Made by a program: the position numbers and the translations under genes. A stretch of 64,000 nucleotides of DNA from positions 9,217,407 through 9,281,406 of the forward strand of contig NC_047082.1 in NCBI RefSeq assembly GCF_902459465.1. The letters run 5' to 3'. This document shows positions 1 through 12,800 of this stretch, in pieces (within the stretch, counting starts at the first letter, position 1; every line of letters starts with the position of its first letter). The notes below the pieces were generated by a model, which saw nothing but the letters and a program-made list of their open reading frames with translations, did no database searches and was not told the DNA's origin. The stretch comes from Asterias rubens (taxonomy: Eukaryota > Echinodermata > Asteroidea > Forcipulatida > Asteriidae).

Positions 1-133
1 ACACAACGCAGCTTGACGTAGACTACAGAAACAATGCACATGTAGAGTAATACACTAAAGATGGATGTCCATCGTTAATCATAACACCAACACAAGATAG
101 GATATAAACAATGTAGATTGATACACTATAAAG

Positions 134-203
134 ATGGATACCAACTCGACCTCAATGACAACTGTACCATCCAGTGAGCAACTCAGTAGAGACGGTAGTG
201 TTT
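134..203 (+). CDS. Exon 1 (or most 5' visible exon) of the small membrane protein
   Basis: The frame is open from 122 and holds ATG at 134. The donor is TTT|GTGAGT at 204, leaving one base of a split Phe codon. An AG at 132-133 means it could instead be an internal exon. Confidence 0.4.
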
Positions 204-2068
204 GTGAGTATACGAATCTCAATGATGCTTTAAATTGCAATTACAATACAACCACGTATATAGTGATATATGATGGCAACAACGGGAGGCTGGTAGTGCA
301 GGAATCGGTTTGAGATGTTGGATGAATAATAGATCGGGGGAAACCACCGTTATTATTATATAGACATAATATACAGCGACGTAAAAACCAATCCATCATT
401 AGCTCATCAAAACCGTTTGAGACTCAATCCAGAGTTACTAAAAAAAACAAAAACAAAAAAACCAAAAAACTAATCAAAACCAATCAACAAAATGAATAAT
501 ATTAAACAAACATTGAGCAACTGAATTTTGTACCAGGGATTGCTTTGTAACTGAACAACCCAACAATTATTTATAGAATATTAATTTTGTCTTTTACCCA
601 AACACCGATGTGTGTTAGCACTGTATACTCAGTACTTTTCCGAGTGCTGTGAACAAATATCACAGGCTATCAACCGGGTGGGATTCGAACCCACGACTCT
701 TGCAATTCTAGAGCAGTGTCTTACCAACTAGACTACCGAGATTGCCCGGTAGCTAGAGGCAGTTCGAATCCTATTTTTAACATCTATTATATAATTTAAC
801 ATCTATTATGTAAATTATTGATAGGGTTAGTAGTTTGCACGTCAGCATGTACGGATTTCGCCAATCAAGTGTGTTCCTTTTTTAAACTCGACTACTGGTG
901 CATTTTTTTTTTCTCGTTCTGATTTATCCTCGCATTCAAATAAATTCGTTTGATTGTAACTACTGTTGTTATTTTCTTATACAGTTGTGGTTGCATTTAT
1001 TTCACTGTGTGTTGGACTCATCAACTCTCTGGTCATTGTCCTCACGATCATGTGGTTATACAGACATTATAAAGTAAGGTAAGATGTTAATATTCTACAT
1101 GGATCGACCATCTAGAACAGCCTCAACATCTGACTTCGTACTTCGTCTGTCTTGAGCCTCAGTTCCCGTCCATGGTTTTAACTATGTTCTAACCAAATTC
1201 AATATTTTTTTGCAAACGTAAAATACCTCCTTGGTTGATCCACAAATGGGAGACTTTGAGGTGCTAGGTGGCAACAGACTTACCTGGTACATTTCCATTG
1301 TTTATGTAGTTCTGAGCGTGCGCACATTATCGAGAACAATTGATTTTACCTGGTAGGTCTGCTGCCACCAAGCGTCCTGAAAGTCTCCCATTCAACGTTT
1401 CGTTTGAACAGTTGTGTGACACTGTTAAAATCTGTGGCCATCTGTTTTCGTTTTGCATTTGTTTGGCTTCCCATCTTTTTTATGAAGTACAACTATTTTT
1501 CGAGTGGTCTTCCACTCTTTTAGATTGAAGTTTGCATCTTTTGAGTGAAACTGTCCTGGAGTGAAACCCCTTTAAAAGGGTGAAATAACCACCAGTCTTT
1601 TTGAAGAGCCATATGAGGGACAGCTCGAAATGTAAAGAGTGGTGTTTTTCACTCTTTTACATTTAGAGGATAGTTTTCCAACCGCGGTTGGCAAAAACTC
1701 GGGCTAAAGACATTGCATGGTCCAACGAGTGGGGTTATAATCTAGTAAGATAATTGTCCCAATTTTAATCAATTATTTACTGCAGAAGCGAAAACGACCA
1801 ATCAAGAAAGATCAAGACAGGCAAACCAAGCAAAGTCCTCTCCATTGATTACAAGATGACGTCCCTGGATATGATGACTGCTGATGAATACTGCCCTCAA
1901 CGGTACACTTCATCCACGAATGAACGCATGGCCAGCACCGGGCAACAAGTGGGGCACACGGACCGACAAGTTGAAATGGATAATGGTGCCTTTACGGTGG
2001 ATCCGGAAAGCGTGCAGTTTGAACCACCGGATCACGTCAATATGCACCCATCGAGGGGGACGTTATAG
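134..2068 (+). CDS. Small single-pass membrane protein, three-exon model
   Basis: The model joins exons 134-203, 985-1078 and 1786-2068, giving 148 residues and a stop. Exon 1 encodes a short Ser/Thr-rich stretch with an N-glycosylation site (NST) and ends at a consensus GTGAGT donor in phase 1. Exon 2 encodes one strongly hydrophobic helix followed by basic residues (LYRHYKVR). Exon 3 is a cytoplasmic tail of about 93 residues, polar, with several tyrosines (IDYKM, DEYCP). No signal peptide is visible, so either the protein is a type III (N-out) membrane protein or further 5' exons lie before the window. I do not recognise the family. It converges on the mucin-like gene at 4209-21523 and shares its transmembrane-exon phases. 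The first exon is the weakest part. Confidence 0.5.
204..984 (+). other. Intron 1 of the small membrane protein
   Basis: Apart from SINE copy A and an A-rich run (441-470), I see nothing structured here. Confidence 0.4.
575..750 (-). repeat. tRNA-derived SINE-like element, copy A
   Basis: The reverse strand carries a tRNA-like head (676-747) with box A-like GTAGTCTAGTTGG and a perfect box B GGTTCGAATCC, followed by a tail containing CAGTGCTAACACACATCGG. The same tail follows the same box B at 30491-30630. The anticodon arm does not fold well and U33 is absent, so it is not a working tRNA gene. Confidence 0.6.
985..1078 (+). CDS. Transmembrane exon of the small membrane protein
   Basis: Acceptor TTATACAG ends at 984 and donor GTAAGATG begins at 1079. 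The 94 bases start in phase 1 and end in phase 2. They encode a helix of about 23 hydrophobic residues and then YRHYKV. An alternative donor five bases upstream (1074) would lead to a premature stop in exon 3, so 1079 is preferred. Confidence 0.65.
1245..1392. mobile_element. Palindromic MITE family F7, copy 1
   Basis: The ends are inverted repeats of about 45 bases: GGGAGACTTTGAGGTGCTAG on the left and the complement of CCAAGCGTCCTGAAAGTCTC on the right. A second copy lies at 11999-12138. No coding capacity. It lies in intron 2 of the small membrane protein gene. Confidence 0.75.
1786..2068 (+). CDS. Cytoplasmic-tail exon of the small membrane protein
   Basis: Acceptor TTTACTGCAG ends at 1785. 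The exon starts with one base that completes an Arg codon and runs to TAG at 2066-2068. The tail is hydrophilic and tyrosine-containing. It has no recognised domain. Confidence 0.6.
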
Positions 2069-4208
2069 CCTGAACATCTGACGTCACAAATTGACGTGAC
2101 ACGGAGAACAACTGAACAATGGATCCACTTTACAAAGATAGTCCTCACTTTAGGACTCTAAGGTCAAGGAGTAATTATGGCTAGTCATCCTACCTCCAGT
2201 CCTAGCTCGAGAAAAGACTAGTCTTAACTCTTTGTAAAATACATCACAGTCTCCACTTACAATCTGAACATGTTTTAGTTCTACATTCTTTACTTGTACA
2301 CTTGGCTGACGATGCATGGAGGGCTCTGGCATGAATGAATGGCAGTCAACTTGTAGAGATGGGTGTGGAGAGGGTGTGAGCGGGTGGGGGGGGGGGGGCA
2401 CACATCTCAATATGTCTTCCTAGGCTAGTCTGCTTCCATGATGACTTGGGATTTGACAACCCGAAAATTGAACTGAAATTCCGAACGCATAGGACAAAAA
2501 CATGTATTATAAATTACTTTCTTCCATTTTTATTATTATCTTCGATAATTATGCTCTCTTATTATGTTTTTATCAATATTATTTATATACCCTGTAACAG
2601 CAGTATTTCTATGGCATGCAAGTGCATGTCATTTTTTAAAGCGAACATTCTTTGGCAAAACTTTGAACCTTGGCAATTATAATACATGCACTAGTTAAAT
2701 TAAGCTTAACTAAATTATCATAAAACTACTAAGCACCTTCTGCAGTATAACAAAGATAGAGATAAGACATTTGATGCCTGTGATACCGTAGAAAGAAATG
2801 GTTTCATTGATTTGTGATGACTGAAATTATTAGCATAAAACGGGTTGAAACAGCTTAAAGGGATAAGTTGCCTTGGATCGGGCGAGTTTGTCTTTGAAAA
2901 GTGTTTGAAGTTATAAAATACAATTATGATTAGAAAGATGTTTTAAAAGTAGAATATAACGATCCACCCAAATATGCCTCAAAATTACTTGTTGACTCCA
3001 TAAAATGGCCGAGAGTGTTAGTTCGCAAAGTCCCTTTAAAGTCTATTGGGAACCCACAGTTTTTGTTTTCATTAATAATGCATTATAATGTTTAAATCAT
3101 GCCATGAAATGTATGGTTTTGGTTTAAATATCTGTATATTTTGCACTGAACGCAACGAGTTGTACTCTATTCTTTGATTACCAAATACATTTTGTTTGCT
3201 TTTATATTGTTTTAAGGTTAGGGAACCATTCCCTTTTTAAAGATTCGCCGAAAAATAATTATTAAACTTTTCTGATACGTCAGGGAAAAAAACTCCTAAA
3301 AGTTTCTGTTTCTGTTCAGTTTAATCGCAATCTCAGCATATAAACAAACTTAACTAAAAATATTAAAAATTGCTTTATTTTAATCTAGTATCTACGCTTT
3401 TGTTTCTAACCATTGCACATAGAACTGTTTATTTAACACTCATCTTTCACCCATGCCAATTTAATGCAAAGAAATGTTTACGAAACATTTTCAGATTCAG
3501 CTCGAAATGATTGTAGATCAAGCGCAAATAAGTCTCCTTGTATGAAGTAAACAATGATTTAAAGGAATCCATAAACAAAAAATGTTTTAACTGCAGTCAA
3601 ATTACTTTCTAAATCATAAAATAATTATCACGACACCTCAAGAGATGTGATAAGCGCACATAAGTACGTCCCTTCTTATGGATAATAATTGTTCTCTCAA
3701 AATGACTTTAAAAATGTTACAAAGACCGCACTGTTTCAGTAAGTTATATTACTAATTTGTTTATCTTTTGGGTAAAACCACAACACTGCGTAGCTTAGCA
3801 AGGATGAAGCAATTTTTTAAAAGCACGTGTTTATCTCAAGCCAAAGCCTATTACAATCAACACCAACCAAATTTGGTCCAAAAAATGTATTAGTCATTGA
3901 AGTCGTTTCGTAAATGTGTTTGTGTCGAAACAACTTAGAAATTTTAGGCACCAACGCAACATTTAAGAATAATAGGCCTACAATAAACATTAAGAATTTT
4001 GTGTAAACGCATACCGCGTTGCACGATGACGATAGAGATATTATTAAGTAAACCTATGAAGTGTAGGCTCTCTTTATAGCAGTGAACTTCCGGAACCATT
4101 GGAGGTTTCCCAAAACTAAACAACGACTCTCGTTGGTTCTTGTACTGGGTTGACTGTGGATCCCTTCCTCTAGATTGCGAAGACATGGTCAGCAGGATAT
4201 GGCCACGG
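2069..4208. other. Intergenic interval between convergent genes
   Basis: It must hold the 3' untranslated regions of both flanking genes. It also holds a weak F2-like fragment (about 2132-2246), a G-run (2386-2398) and an F12 element (2855-3039). The open frames here are short and have no splice context. Confidence 0.5.
2855..3039. mobile_element. TTAA-flanked element family F12, copy 1
   Basis: The 185 bases run from TTAAAGGGA to TCCCTTTAA, so the ends are inverted and include TTAA. The inner part, with GCCTTGGATCGG and CTCCATAAAATGGCCGA, is shared with 55718-55932. Confidence 0.6.
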
Positions 4209-4755
4209 TTAAAGCTCAACAACGGCGTCATCCTGCGTTATTTTGACGTACGGGCTGGTGTTCCAAGCTGGCCACACTGGTATCACTCCATCGTTAAATG
4301 AATTCCTCGCGGCCAGACCGTCTGTTATAACTGAACCACGGTCCGATCTATCATCACTGGGCGTTGTGACTGCGCTGAAACTTGTTTCATGAACAGCGCC
4401 CTCTTCGTCCTCGCTGTTGCTTTCCACGGCGCCATCAGCCGACAGTAACACGTCAGGCGGAATATTTCTAGTCGGGTATAACTCCGCGAGGACCTGGTAA
4501 TTCCCTCGACTGGTGCTCTTGTTGATGTTGTTCTTATTCTTGTTTCTGCTCTTGGATCTACCGGATCGGTTCGTTGGTTTGTTCTTGTCCTTTGGGGCGA
4601 GCTCCAGTGTAATCGTCTTGTTGTTGTCTTTGTCGTTTTCTTGGAAGACCCAGCCTGCTCCTGTCCCTGTCCCGGTTGCTGCTGAGACGTCCGTTTCCAG
4701 CTCCCCGCAGTATTCCTGAAGATGGAGAACCTTCTCGTAGTTTGCTCGGGAAGAC
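4209..4755 (-). CDS. Cytoplasmic-tail exon (exon 4) of the mucin-like protein
   Basis: The reverse-strand acceptor TTTCATTTAG ends next to 4755. The first base completes a Lys codon, and 181 residues follow before the stop. The tail carries YEKV, YQVL and SPYVKI tyrosine contexts and a Lys/Asn/Ser-rich stretch. Confidence 0.7.
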
Positions 4756-6773
4756 CTAAATGAAACACACAAATCCTTGTTAGAGTTTTGTTTCGTTTTC
4801 CACAGAGGAAATTATTTATTCAAACTTGAAACAACCCCTCACTTTACAAACATGCTGAAAATACCATGACAGCAAAACAAAATATAAATTTGACCGATGT
4901 TTATTAAAACATTGTTGGAGTTTTCAATCAATGAGTTTGATTTAACGTTTTCCATCGCACGAGTTTAGAATCCATGCTTTTGTAAATAATATTTGTGTCC
5001 AGAAATGTTTGAGTCTTTTGTCAAATCCTCTACTGTGAGTGTGGGTGGGGGTGCGTGTGTGTGTGTGTAGAAGGGAGGGGGGGGGGGCAAATAACTACCA
5101 CACCGGGTTTAGTGACACACTGAGGACGAAGCAATGGAAACAACGGATAACCATTTTATTGTTATGTTTTACTTTAGGGCAAACTGATAAACATCCAAAA
5201 TCCTGGAAAATCTCTCAAATTTACACCTTGTAACATCCTCCTATTCCTACTTATGATAAAGTGCTGTCGAAGAGAAGATGACAGTCTAAGCAGAGAATAG
5301 AGAAAGCTCCATGGTCTACAAGATAAAGGGAAACAAAAACAAACACCGCACAATTCTCCAAACCATCAACCAACCAGCCGATGAAAAAAAATGAAAAGTA
5401 TAAATGATTTCAACGACAGTTTAAAGATAAATCACAAAACATTTTCCACCAATGCATTTAAGAAAGGCAACACAAAACGCGTGTTTTCCATTACCGAACC
5501 AAACATGGCAGTCAAACTGCGATTCTCCCAAAAGACTCCAAACACACTTATCATCCTTGTGAACAGCGCCCTCAGAGACCCAGAAGCAATTTGATCTCAA
5601 CGACCCATCTCTCCGAGTTGTTTTGACACTTTTAAAGGCCCGCGGGAAACAGGCAGAAAGACGATCATGTCATAACAGAAATTGTTTTCGACAGGAAGAT
5701 GTTGTTAGCGAGATAGAACGGAGGGGGTGTGGGTGGCGGTGGGGGGATGGTTATAGGCCATGTCCTCGATTTAGGGCAATATGGTGAGCGTGCGTAGTGC
5801 CCAAATCTTCGCTTCTTTCTCTGGGAAGCCCTCCAGTTGCAAAACCGTCACCGGAGTCAAACCCGATGACATCAGCTGCGTACTCAGGTCCACAGAGTGT
5901 GCGTTCGATTAGCTTCCCCGGGTCGACCCCGGTGTGTGGCGTTTTCTTTTTCCAGGACGAACGTGTGCAGATAATTACCCACGTTCGTCCTGGGAAAAAA
6001 AAACCGCCACACACCGGGGTCGACCCAGGGAAGCTAAAAACGAACGAACCCTATATTCATAGAGGAAATAATGAATTACAAGTGACCTAAAAATACAAAC
6101 ATGATTTCATATGTGTTTTTGTCTTCTTCAGAGTTGAAGACTAGACGACAATCGTCGTGACCTTGACCCCCTGTTGGAGAAAACCTATTATCTCTGCACG
6201 CCTGCTAGACAGGTTTTGAGGTCAAATCATGTGACACCTTCCACTTGAACGTGAGTAGATGTCTTTACAAGCATCAATGGCACTGCATCGTGGATTTAGC
6301 TCAGTGTGTATCTTCCGCACAGAGTCTTTTATATCATGGCCGGGGTTGGTACAATGGATTGCGCGTTAAACCGTAAAAAATAACAATGGAAGAAAACGTG
6401 CCGAGTGGCTGTCTGTGCCGTACGTAGGTCATACGAAGAGCAATTTTACGCTACGAAATTGTGTTTTCAGAGTTTGAGGCACTGGACACTATAGTTAATT
6501 ACTCAAAATAGTTTGTCAAACGAAGAACACAAACTGAGCGAAACATTATTTTTCAGTTATTATTTTGTGCTTTTTAATAATAGGCGATATTAAGATTTTA
6601 TTTTATGATTTTTAATAATAACTTCTCCAAACCGATCTAACACTATTAAGTATTATAACAACATCCTCTTTAGAAACAATGAATAGTGAGTGTGAAAAGT
6701 AGTGCTTATATTTGTTTATAATATATATATATATATATATATATAAATATTTATAATTAAACCCCCAAAACGG

Positions 6774-6812
<39 letters not shown>

Positions 6813-9800
6813 CTTTGTTAAAAATCTACCGCTATCTACCGTCAACAGTTACAACTAACTGCAACGATAATCATTGGGGCTTCTACTTAATTTTCTACGG
6901 AGCTCTGGAAGTGCCGTCTGACTTATTGAGATCCTGAAATACTTTACTGCAGGGTGATGACACCATTAACATTCGATGAAGACATCCTGAGTGAATCTAT
7001 CTCGGTGTGGGGACATAACGCAAAGGTATCGACTATCTAAGACAATGTCTAGGGATAGCGACGACCTAAAGTCAGGGTGTCGACTTCCCGGGATAACTTA
7101 GGATTTTTCGAAATCCTAAAAGTATAATATGATGACCTGCCTTCCCGATATATCATCAGTATTAAAACGTCATCTTACGTTTATGATGTCATCATGCTCA
7201 TATAGATTATCTAAGGATCTCAACATGTCAGATGGCACATCCAGAGCCCCGTAATTCTCAATTGAAGGAAACGATCAGATCAGCCTGAATGAAACTGTCG
7301 TTGATTTGTTACATCATAAGAACCACCATAACCCAGTCAACATAAATGAAAAAGTACTCCACTAGTCGCAGCTTATAACAGAAAAGATCTACAGTGAGAA
7401 GAGACCGCTTGGTAGGCATGAACGTCTTTAACGTTTGAACAAGCAGTTTTAGTTTACGGAATGTTTAAAGGTTCATTGTTCTGAGGATGACTAGTGAAAC
7501 TAGTCGAAACGTAAAAAAAAATTACGTGAGTATTTGGCTTTGTAGAAAATTCATTTAATAAGTTGATATTTTACCAGCCTGATGAACTTCTTTCATGATA
7601 GTCATTGTTTAATTTACGAGTCCAAGGATTGTGCTCCAAATGAAGTTGGTAACGTCAGCCTTGAAGATGATGCAGTGTTGGGAAGAATTTTCGAGGCAAG
7701 TGTTTTTGATTAATAACACGTTGATAAAAAAATAAAAAAAAATAAAAAAAAATAAAAAAAATAAAAAAGAGAATCCTCACTTTTTAGCCGGCATCTAAAT
7801 GGACCTAAAACATCACATGACGTCGTTTGAGTAGGACTCCCCAGGTTAGGGGTCAAAAGAAGGGAGCTCATTGGCCAATCATGTGCGCCGCGCTTACACA
7901 CATGCGCGTTTTACATCGTTGTATGATTCTTTTACCTCTAAAGATGGTGGCGTGTTGAAATGAATGCGTAATGGTCTATTGCTAATTGTAAGAATGATGT
8001 AATAATGGTGAATGTTTCTAAAATTTTGAACTGCAGTCAAAAGGTTGAAACAATACTTATATCACAGCAATAATAACGACGAAACACAACAACAATGTCG
8101 AAAAATTTATCGAACGTCGATCCAAAATCCACACTTCATGTCACTTCTTTTGCGTTGATTATTTTACAGTTCAAAGAAGGAGCAGCCCTCCATGTTCTTG
8201 AAATCAGTGACGTCAGCCTCCGGGCGGGATGCGTTGTTAAGCTGACATGTCTTATCCTGTTGCCAGATATTGAAGGAGTGGCATCGAGGCTCCGCCCAGC
8301 ACGCCTGACCACACCCAATGACTCCCTTGGCTGTCAGGTTCTTGATGTCATGGTTGAGCAGACACTGCGATGTGAAGCTACCGTCATCGTCAGCTGTCAG
8401 GCAGTACACGGGACGAGGGACGCGCATCTCACAAGCAGCGAAAAAAGTACCATTACAGAAATAATCTCCCCATTTACCGTCGTTTTTGTGTCGCATTCTG
8501 ACGCAGTTCTGGCCCTCATCCTTATAATGGCTTTCCTCCCAATTAATGTAGTCGGAATCAACTTTCTTACCAGGACATGACAGGTGTCCAGGATTGGTCA
8601 GATCTTTCTTGCACCCAATCCAAAGTTGAAATGGATTACCGTCCACGAGACCCATTTGTATCCTCGATTGATTCAACTCTCGCCAAATAAAATCTTGTTC
8701 TGTTTGAGTTTCAGGCATAGTCATGGCGCTTCCAGGACGATCACAAACCCTGAACGCATCAGTCCAGTTCATCTTCTGAGGCAGTAAGATGTAGCAGGAG
8801 TCTTGCCAAGTCAGCCAGCCGGGAGGACACATAGCTCGTAGCCCCACAGAGAAAACGGCGAATAACAATAACAGGTTCTTAATGCAAGCAGTTAATACCA
8901 ACATAATGTAGACACGTTTCTTGTGTAAAGCAAAATGATAAAACAAAGGTCAGGAGCTCTTGTTTTGTTTCGGTCTTTGATTAAAGCCAAGTAAAGCCCG
9001 ATTTACGCTGGTGATGTCCACACAAACTTGAAGATTGTGTTCTGCGTTGATGGCTGTGGTGATACAATAATATGCATGCGCTGTTCGTTATACCTATCCA
9101 GTTTACCAAAGACACCTGTAATTTCTTTGCCGATGCAGATACAATGACCAATTTGTTAACCTTCATCGCGCGTTATCCGAACAAAGACGTGAGGGTAAAA
9201 TGACCTTATATTTTATACAAATACCCATTGTTAACCAATGGTTGCTAAGTTTCCTATATACATTTAATTGACTATTATTGTCGCATGACGGTGTGAATTT
9301 ATAATACAGTTCGCTACTCACGGCTAAAATTGCTCAAAATATTGGCAGTGACAGAGACAGTGGCGAACGCTAAAAGCTGAAGGTGCTCAAATTAATTTAT
9401 TCAACCGTTTGTAATTTTTTGATAAAGGAATAATACACTGCTGGGCCTCGGACCAATAGTAAATTGCTCATAAAGTATCCAAGCAAATAATTCGCAAATA
9501 AAATCTAGTTAAACTTGGTGTTCAATGACCAGTGATAATAAACATTGTTTTTGTCTCCGTCAAATATTAATTTGTACAAGATGTATGGCTTCAATGACAA
9601 AGGGAAAATGTTATTTGTCTCCGTCAAATATTAATTTGTACAAGATGTATGGCTTCAATGACAAAGGGGAAATGTTAAAAAGGGTCTACGGTTACACTTT
9701 TCACATAGTGATTAAAAAGGTGCAGAATATCAATTTTTAACACAGATATTTACAGTTGATCGTATCCCCTCAGACAGAACACGTAACTTCATTGAGTGTC

Positions 9801-12800
9801 TTTGTGTTACAGATGACCTACGATATTTTGAACAAACTCTTCTTTCACAAAGAATTGATTTTAAGTCTGACTGAAATCTCAACTTGTCCTTTCATATTTG
9901 CGTGGATCATTTTTACAGTTCATAGAAGGAGCAGCCCTCCATGTTCTTGAAATCAGTGACGTCAGCCTCCAGGCGGGATGCGTTGTTAAGCTGACATGTC
10001 TTATCCTGTTGCCAGATATTGAAGGAGTGGCATCGAGGCTCCGCCCAGCATGCCTGACCACACCCAATGAATCCCTTGGCTGTCAGGTTCTTGATGTCAT
10101 GGTTGAGCAGACACTGATGTGTGAAGCTACCGTCATCGTCAGCTGTCAGGCAGTACACGGGACGAGGGACGCGCATCTCACAAGCAGCGAAAAAAGTACC
10201 ATTACAGAAATAATCTCCCCATTTACCGTCGTTTTTTTGTCGCATTCTGACGCAGTTCTGGCCCTCACCCTTATAATGGCTTCCCTCCCAATTAATGTAG
10301 TCGGAATCAACTTTCTTACCAGGACATGACAGGTGTCCAGGATTGGTCAGATCTTTCTTGCACCCAATCCAAAGTTGAAATGGATTAGCCTCCATGAGAC
10401 CCATTTGTATCCTCGGTGTATTCAATTCTCGCCAAATAAAATCTTGTTCTGTTTGAGTTTCAGGCATAGCCATGGCGCTTCCAGGACGATCACAAACCCT
10501 GAACGCATCAGTCCAATTCATCTTCTGAGGCAGTAAGATGTAGCAGGAGTCTTGCCAAGTCAACCAACCGGGAGGACACATGGCTTGAAGCCCCACAGAG
10601 AAAACGGCGAAAAACAAGAACAGTTTCTTAATATAAGCTGTAATTACCAACATGGTGCTGCTATTAACAGTTGACTCAACTCCTTTGCAAAGAAATGACA
10701 GATCAAAAGTCAGAATATTGTGTTTCTTTGGTTTGGATTAAAGCATAGTTCAGCCAGGTTTTTAGTCAAAGTCCAGTCACATTATTTGAAGATTGTGTGC
10801 CGTACGTGTCAGGCTCAGTTGATCAACTGACTTCACTGAATAACTTTGAAACTGTTGCTGCAAATTGCAGTAACAATTGTTTGACTGTCAAGGATGCCCA
10901 TAAATCTTTTATGAGTGATAAATTTGCATGAAGACACTATTCAGTTGGCTTAGCTTGGTCTCACCACTATAATTTGTTTATTAAGTAGTTGCTAAGCAAC
11001 ACTTTTGTTGAGTGGCTTGGTCCTGTGAAAGCTGTCGTAAAGCGAATCATTGATACAAAGAAATCCGAAAAAAAAAATTATTATAAGTCGTCACGCTTTC
11101 AGTTTTTGTTTGCTTTTCAATAAAACATTTTTTAATCTAATTTACCGGTATTGTACTGAAGCACTTAGGCCTATCAATTGCATTTAATTGGTGATTTTGT
11201 ATTCTGTGTTTTGTGCGTGATGACACTATTTTTAGTATACAATTTATTAGCTTTGGATTCATCAAGCTTTTGGTAATTGCTGTGATCTCGATGGAATTGT
11301 GGTATACAAAATTATGATGTAGATGTTTTGGTGTAAGTGTTTGTTGAGTCGTTGCTTAGCAATAACTGCTTTTAATGGCTTGGTCCCTTGAAAGCTGCCA
11401 ACCGTAAAGGGAATTATACCAACAGATAAATTAATAAAAAGCACTCGTCAAGTCTCAAATAATAATATGTAAATTCAAATTGAGTCTTCGTAAATGTTCT
11501 TGTCACGTGTCACGTATAAATACATTTTAAAAAGACAAATTATTTGTCTATTATTTGGGTTAAAATACATAAAACAAAATAATTAGCACGAAATGTCAAT
11601 GGCGTATAAAAAACCGCAATAATAAAAAAATTAAAAAAATCCGTTCTTGTGATGGAATCGCACAATCCAGATTTGAGAACAATGAAAGACATTTCAAACC
11701 ATTAGTTCTGACAGCGGGTAACGGGACTCGGTCGCAAAAAAATTAAAAATAAATAAATACAAACTACACTTATGTTCCTTTGTTTATGTCATATTTAGGT
11801 ATTGGTATAAAATATGTTTTGACAATTATACTCCGCGTTAGTAGAATACATAGTAAGGCAGTTCTCTACAGAACAAATTCTACCTGGCAAGTAGGTATAC
11901 ACATGGTGTTCCAGCAAACATACTTTGACAATTCATGCCCAAATTTGAAACAGAATGATCCCGGTATTTCACTGTCTGACAAAATGACAGTTCCAATTGG
12001 AGACTTCGGGACGCTAGGTGGCAGCAGACTTACCAGGTAAATTTCCATTGTTTACGTAGTGCTGAGCGTGCGCACATGACCGAGAACAATAGATTTTACC
12101 TGGTAAGTCTGCTGCCACCAAGCGTCCTGAAAGTCTCCTATTTCAACATTGACACAAATAAAAACAAGACCCGATGCAACGCACGGAAATCAGCCGTGTG
12201 GATGGAATGCAATAAGCTCCACATATTTTATGAGAAATAATATTCATAAGTTGGCCGTGATGGTGTCGGAATGCCCCCCGCTGGGCTTTCAACAGCCGTT
12301 GGGAACACGATGACCAGGTTATTATCATTTGAATGAATGTTGACAATGAGTTTGCATCAAATATGGGTAGGTAGCATGATCATGAGTAGATAAATCGGAC
12401 TTACTTCTTTTTGAAGTTGTAGTATCTGCTGTTTTTATCTCTTGATCTCTTCTTTGCAAAACGATACACGACGATGAATACTAGCACGATTAAAGTTACT
12501 GCACCCCCTATGGAACCACCCACTATAAGAAGTAACATCCTTAGCTCATCTAGGTATCAAAACAAGAGAACACAAACAAAATCATTACAAAATGTATTAA
12601 CAAAAAACGAGAGAAGACAAAAAAAAAAAGAGGGGAAAAAAAACAAACCAATGTTATCAATCACAAACAACAAATCAATACCGTTTGGTTACCTGGGGTG
12701 GATTTCACAAGAAGTTAAGACTTATCTTATCTCCAGTAAGGACGAAATAGAACTACTCATAACTCTTTGTGAAATCGACACCTGATCCGTTTTCACCCAA

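Larger units (their letters stand above)
4756..8163 (-). other. Intron 3 of the mucin-like gene, distal part
   Basis: It contains GT/G-rich sequence (5036-5088), a long hairpin (5902-6046), a weak F1 remnant (about 6475-6520), a TA repeat and A-run (6719-6809), a CGAAACGT hairpin motif (7481-7512) and an A-rich repeat (7725-7767). I see no other exon. Confidence 0.5.
10654..12404 (-). other. Intron 3 of the mucin-like gene, proximal part
   Basis: It holds lectin copy 2 upstream sequence, a short hairpin (about 10852-10875), a diverged pair of repeats around CTTGGTCC..GAAAGCTG (about 10985-11050 and 11341-11420), an F8 fragment (11856-11912) and F7 copy 2. Confidence 0.5.

Noticed and set aside
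4325..4768. 147-residue reverse frame overlapping the mucin tail exon
   Set aside because: An alternative frame; it does not match the phase of the transmembrane exon, whereas the 4209 frame does.
8905..8946. Upstream in-frame Met for lectin copy 1
   Set aside because: It would add 14 charged residues before the signal peptide and is absent from the paralog.
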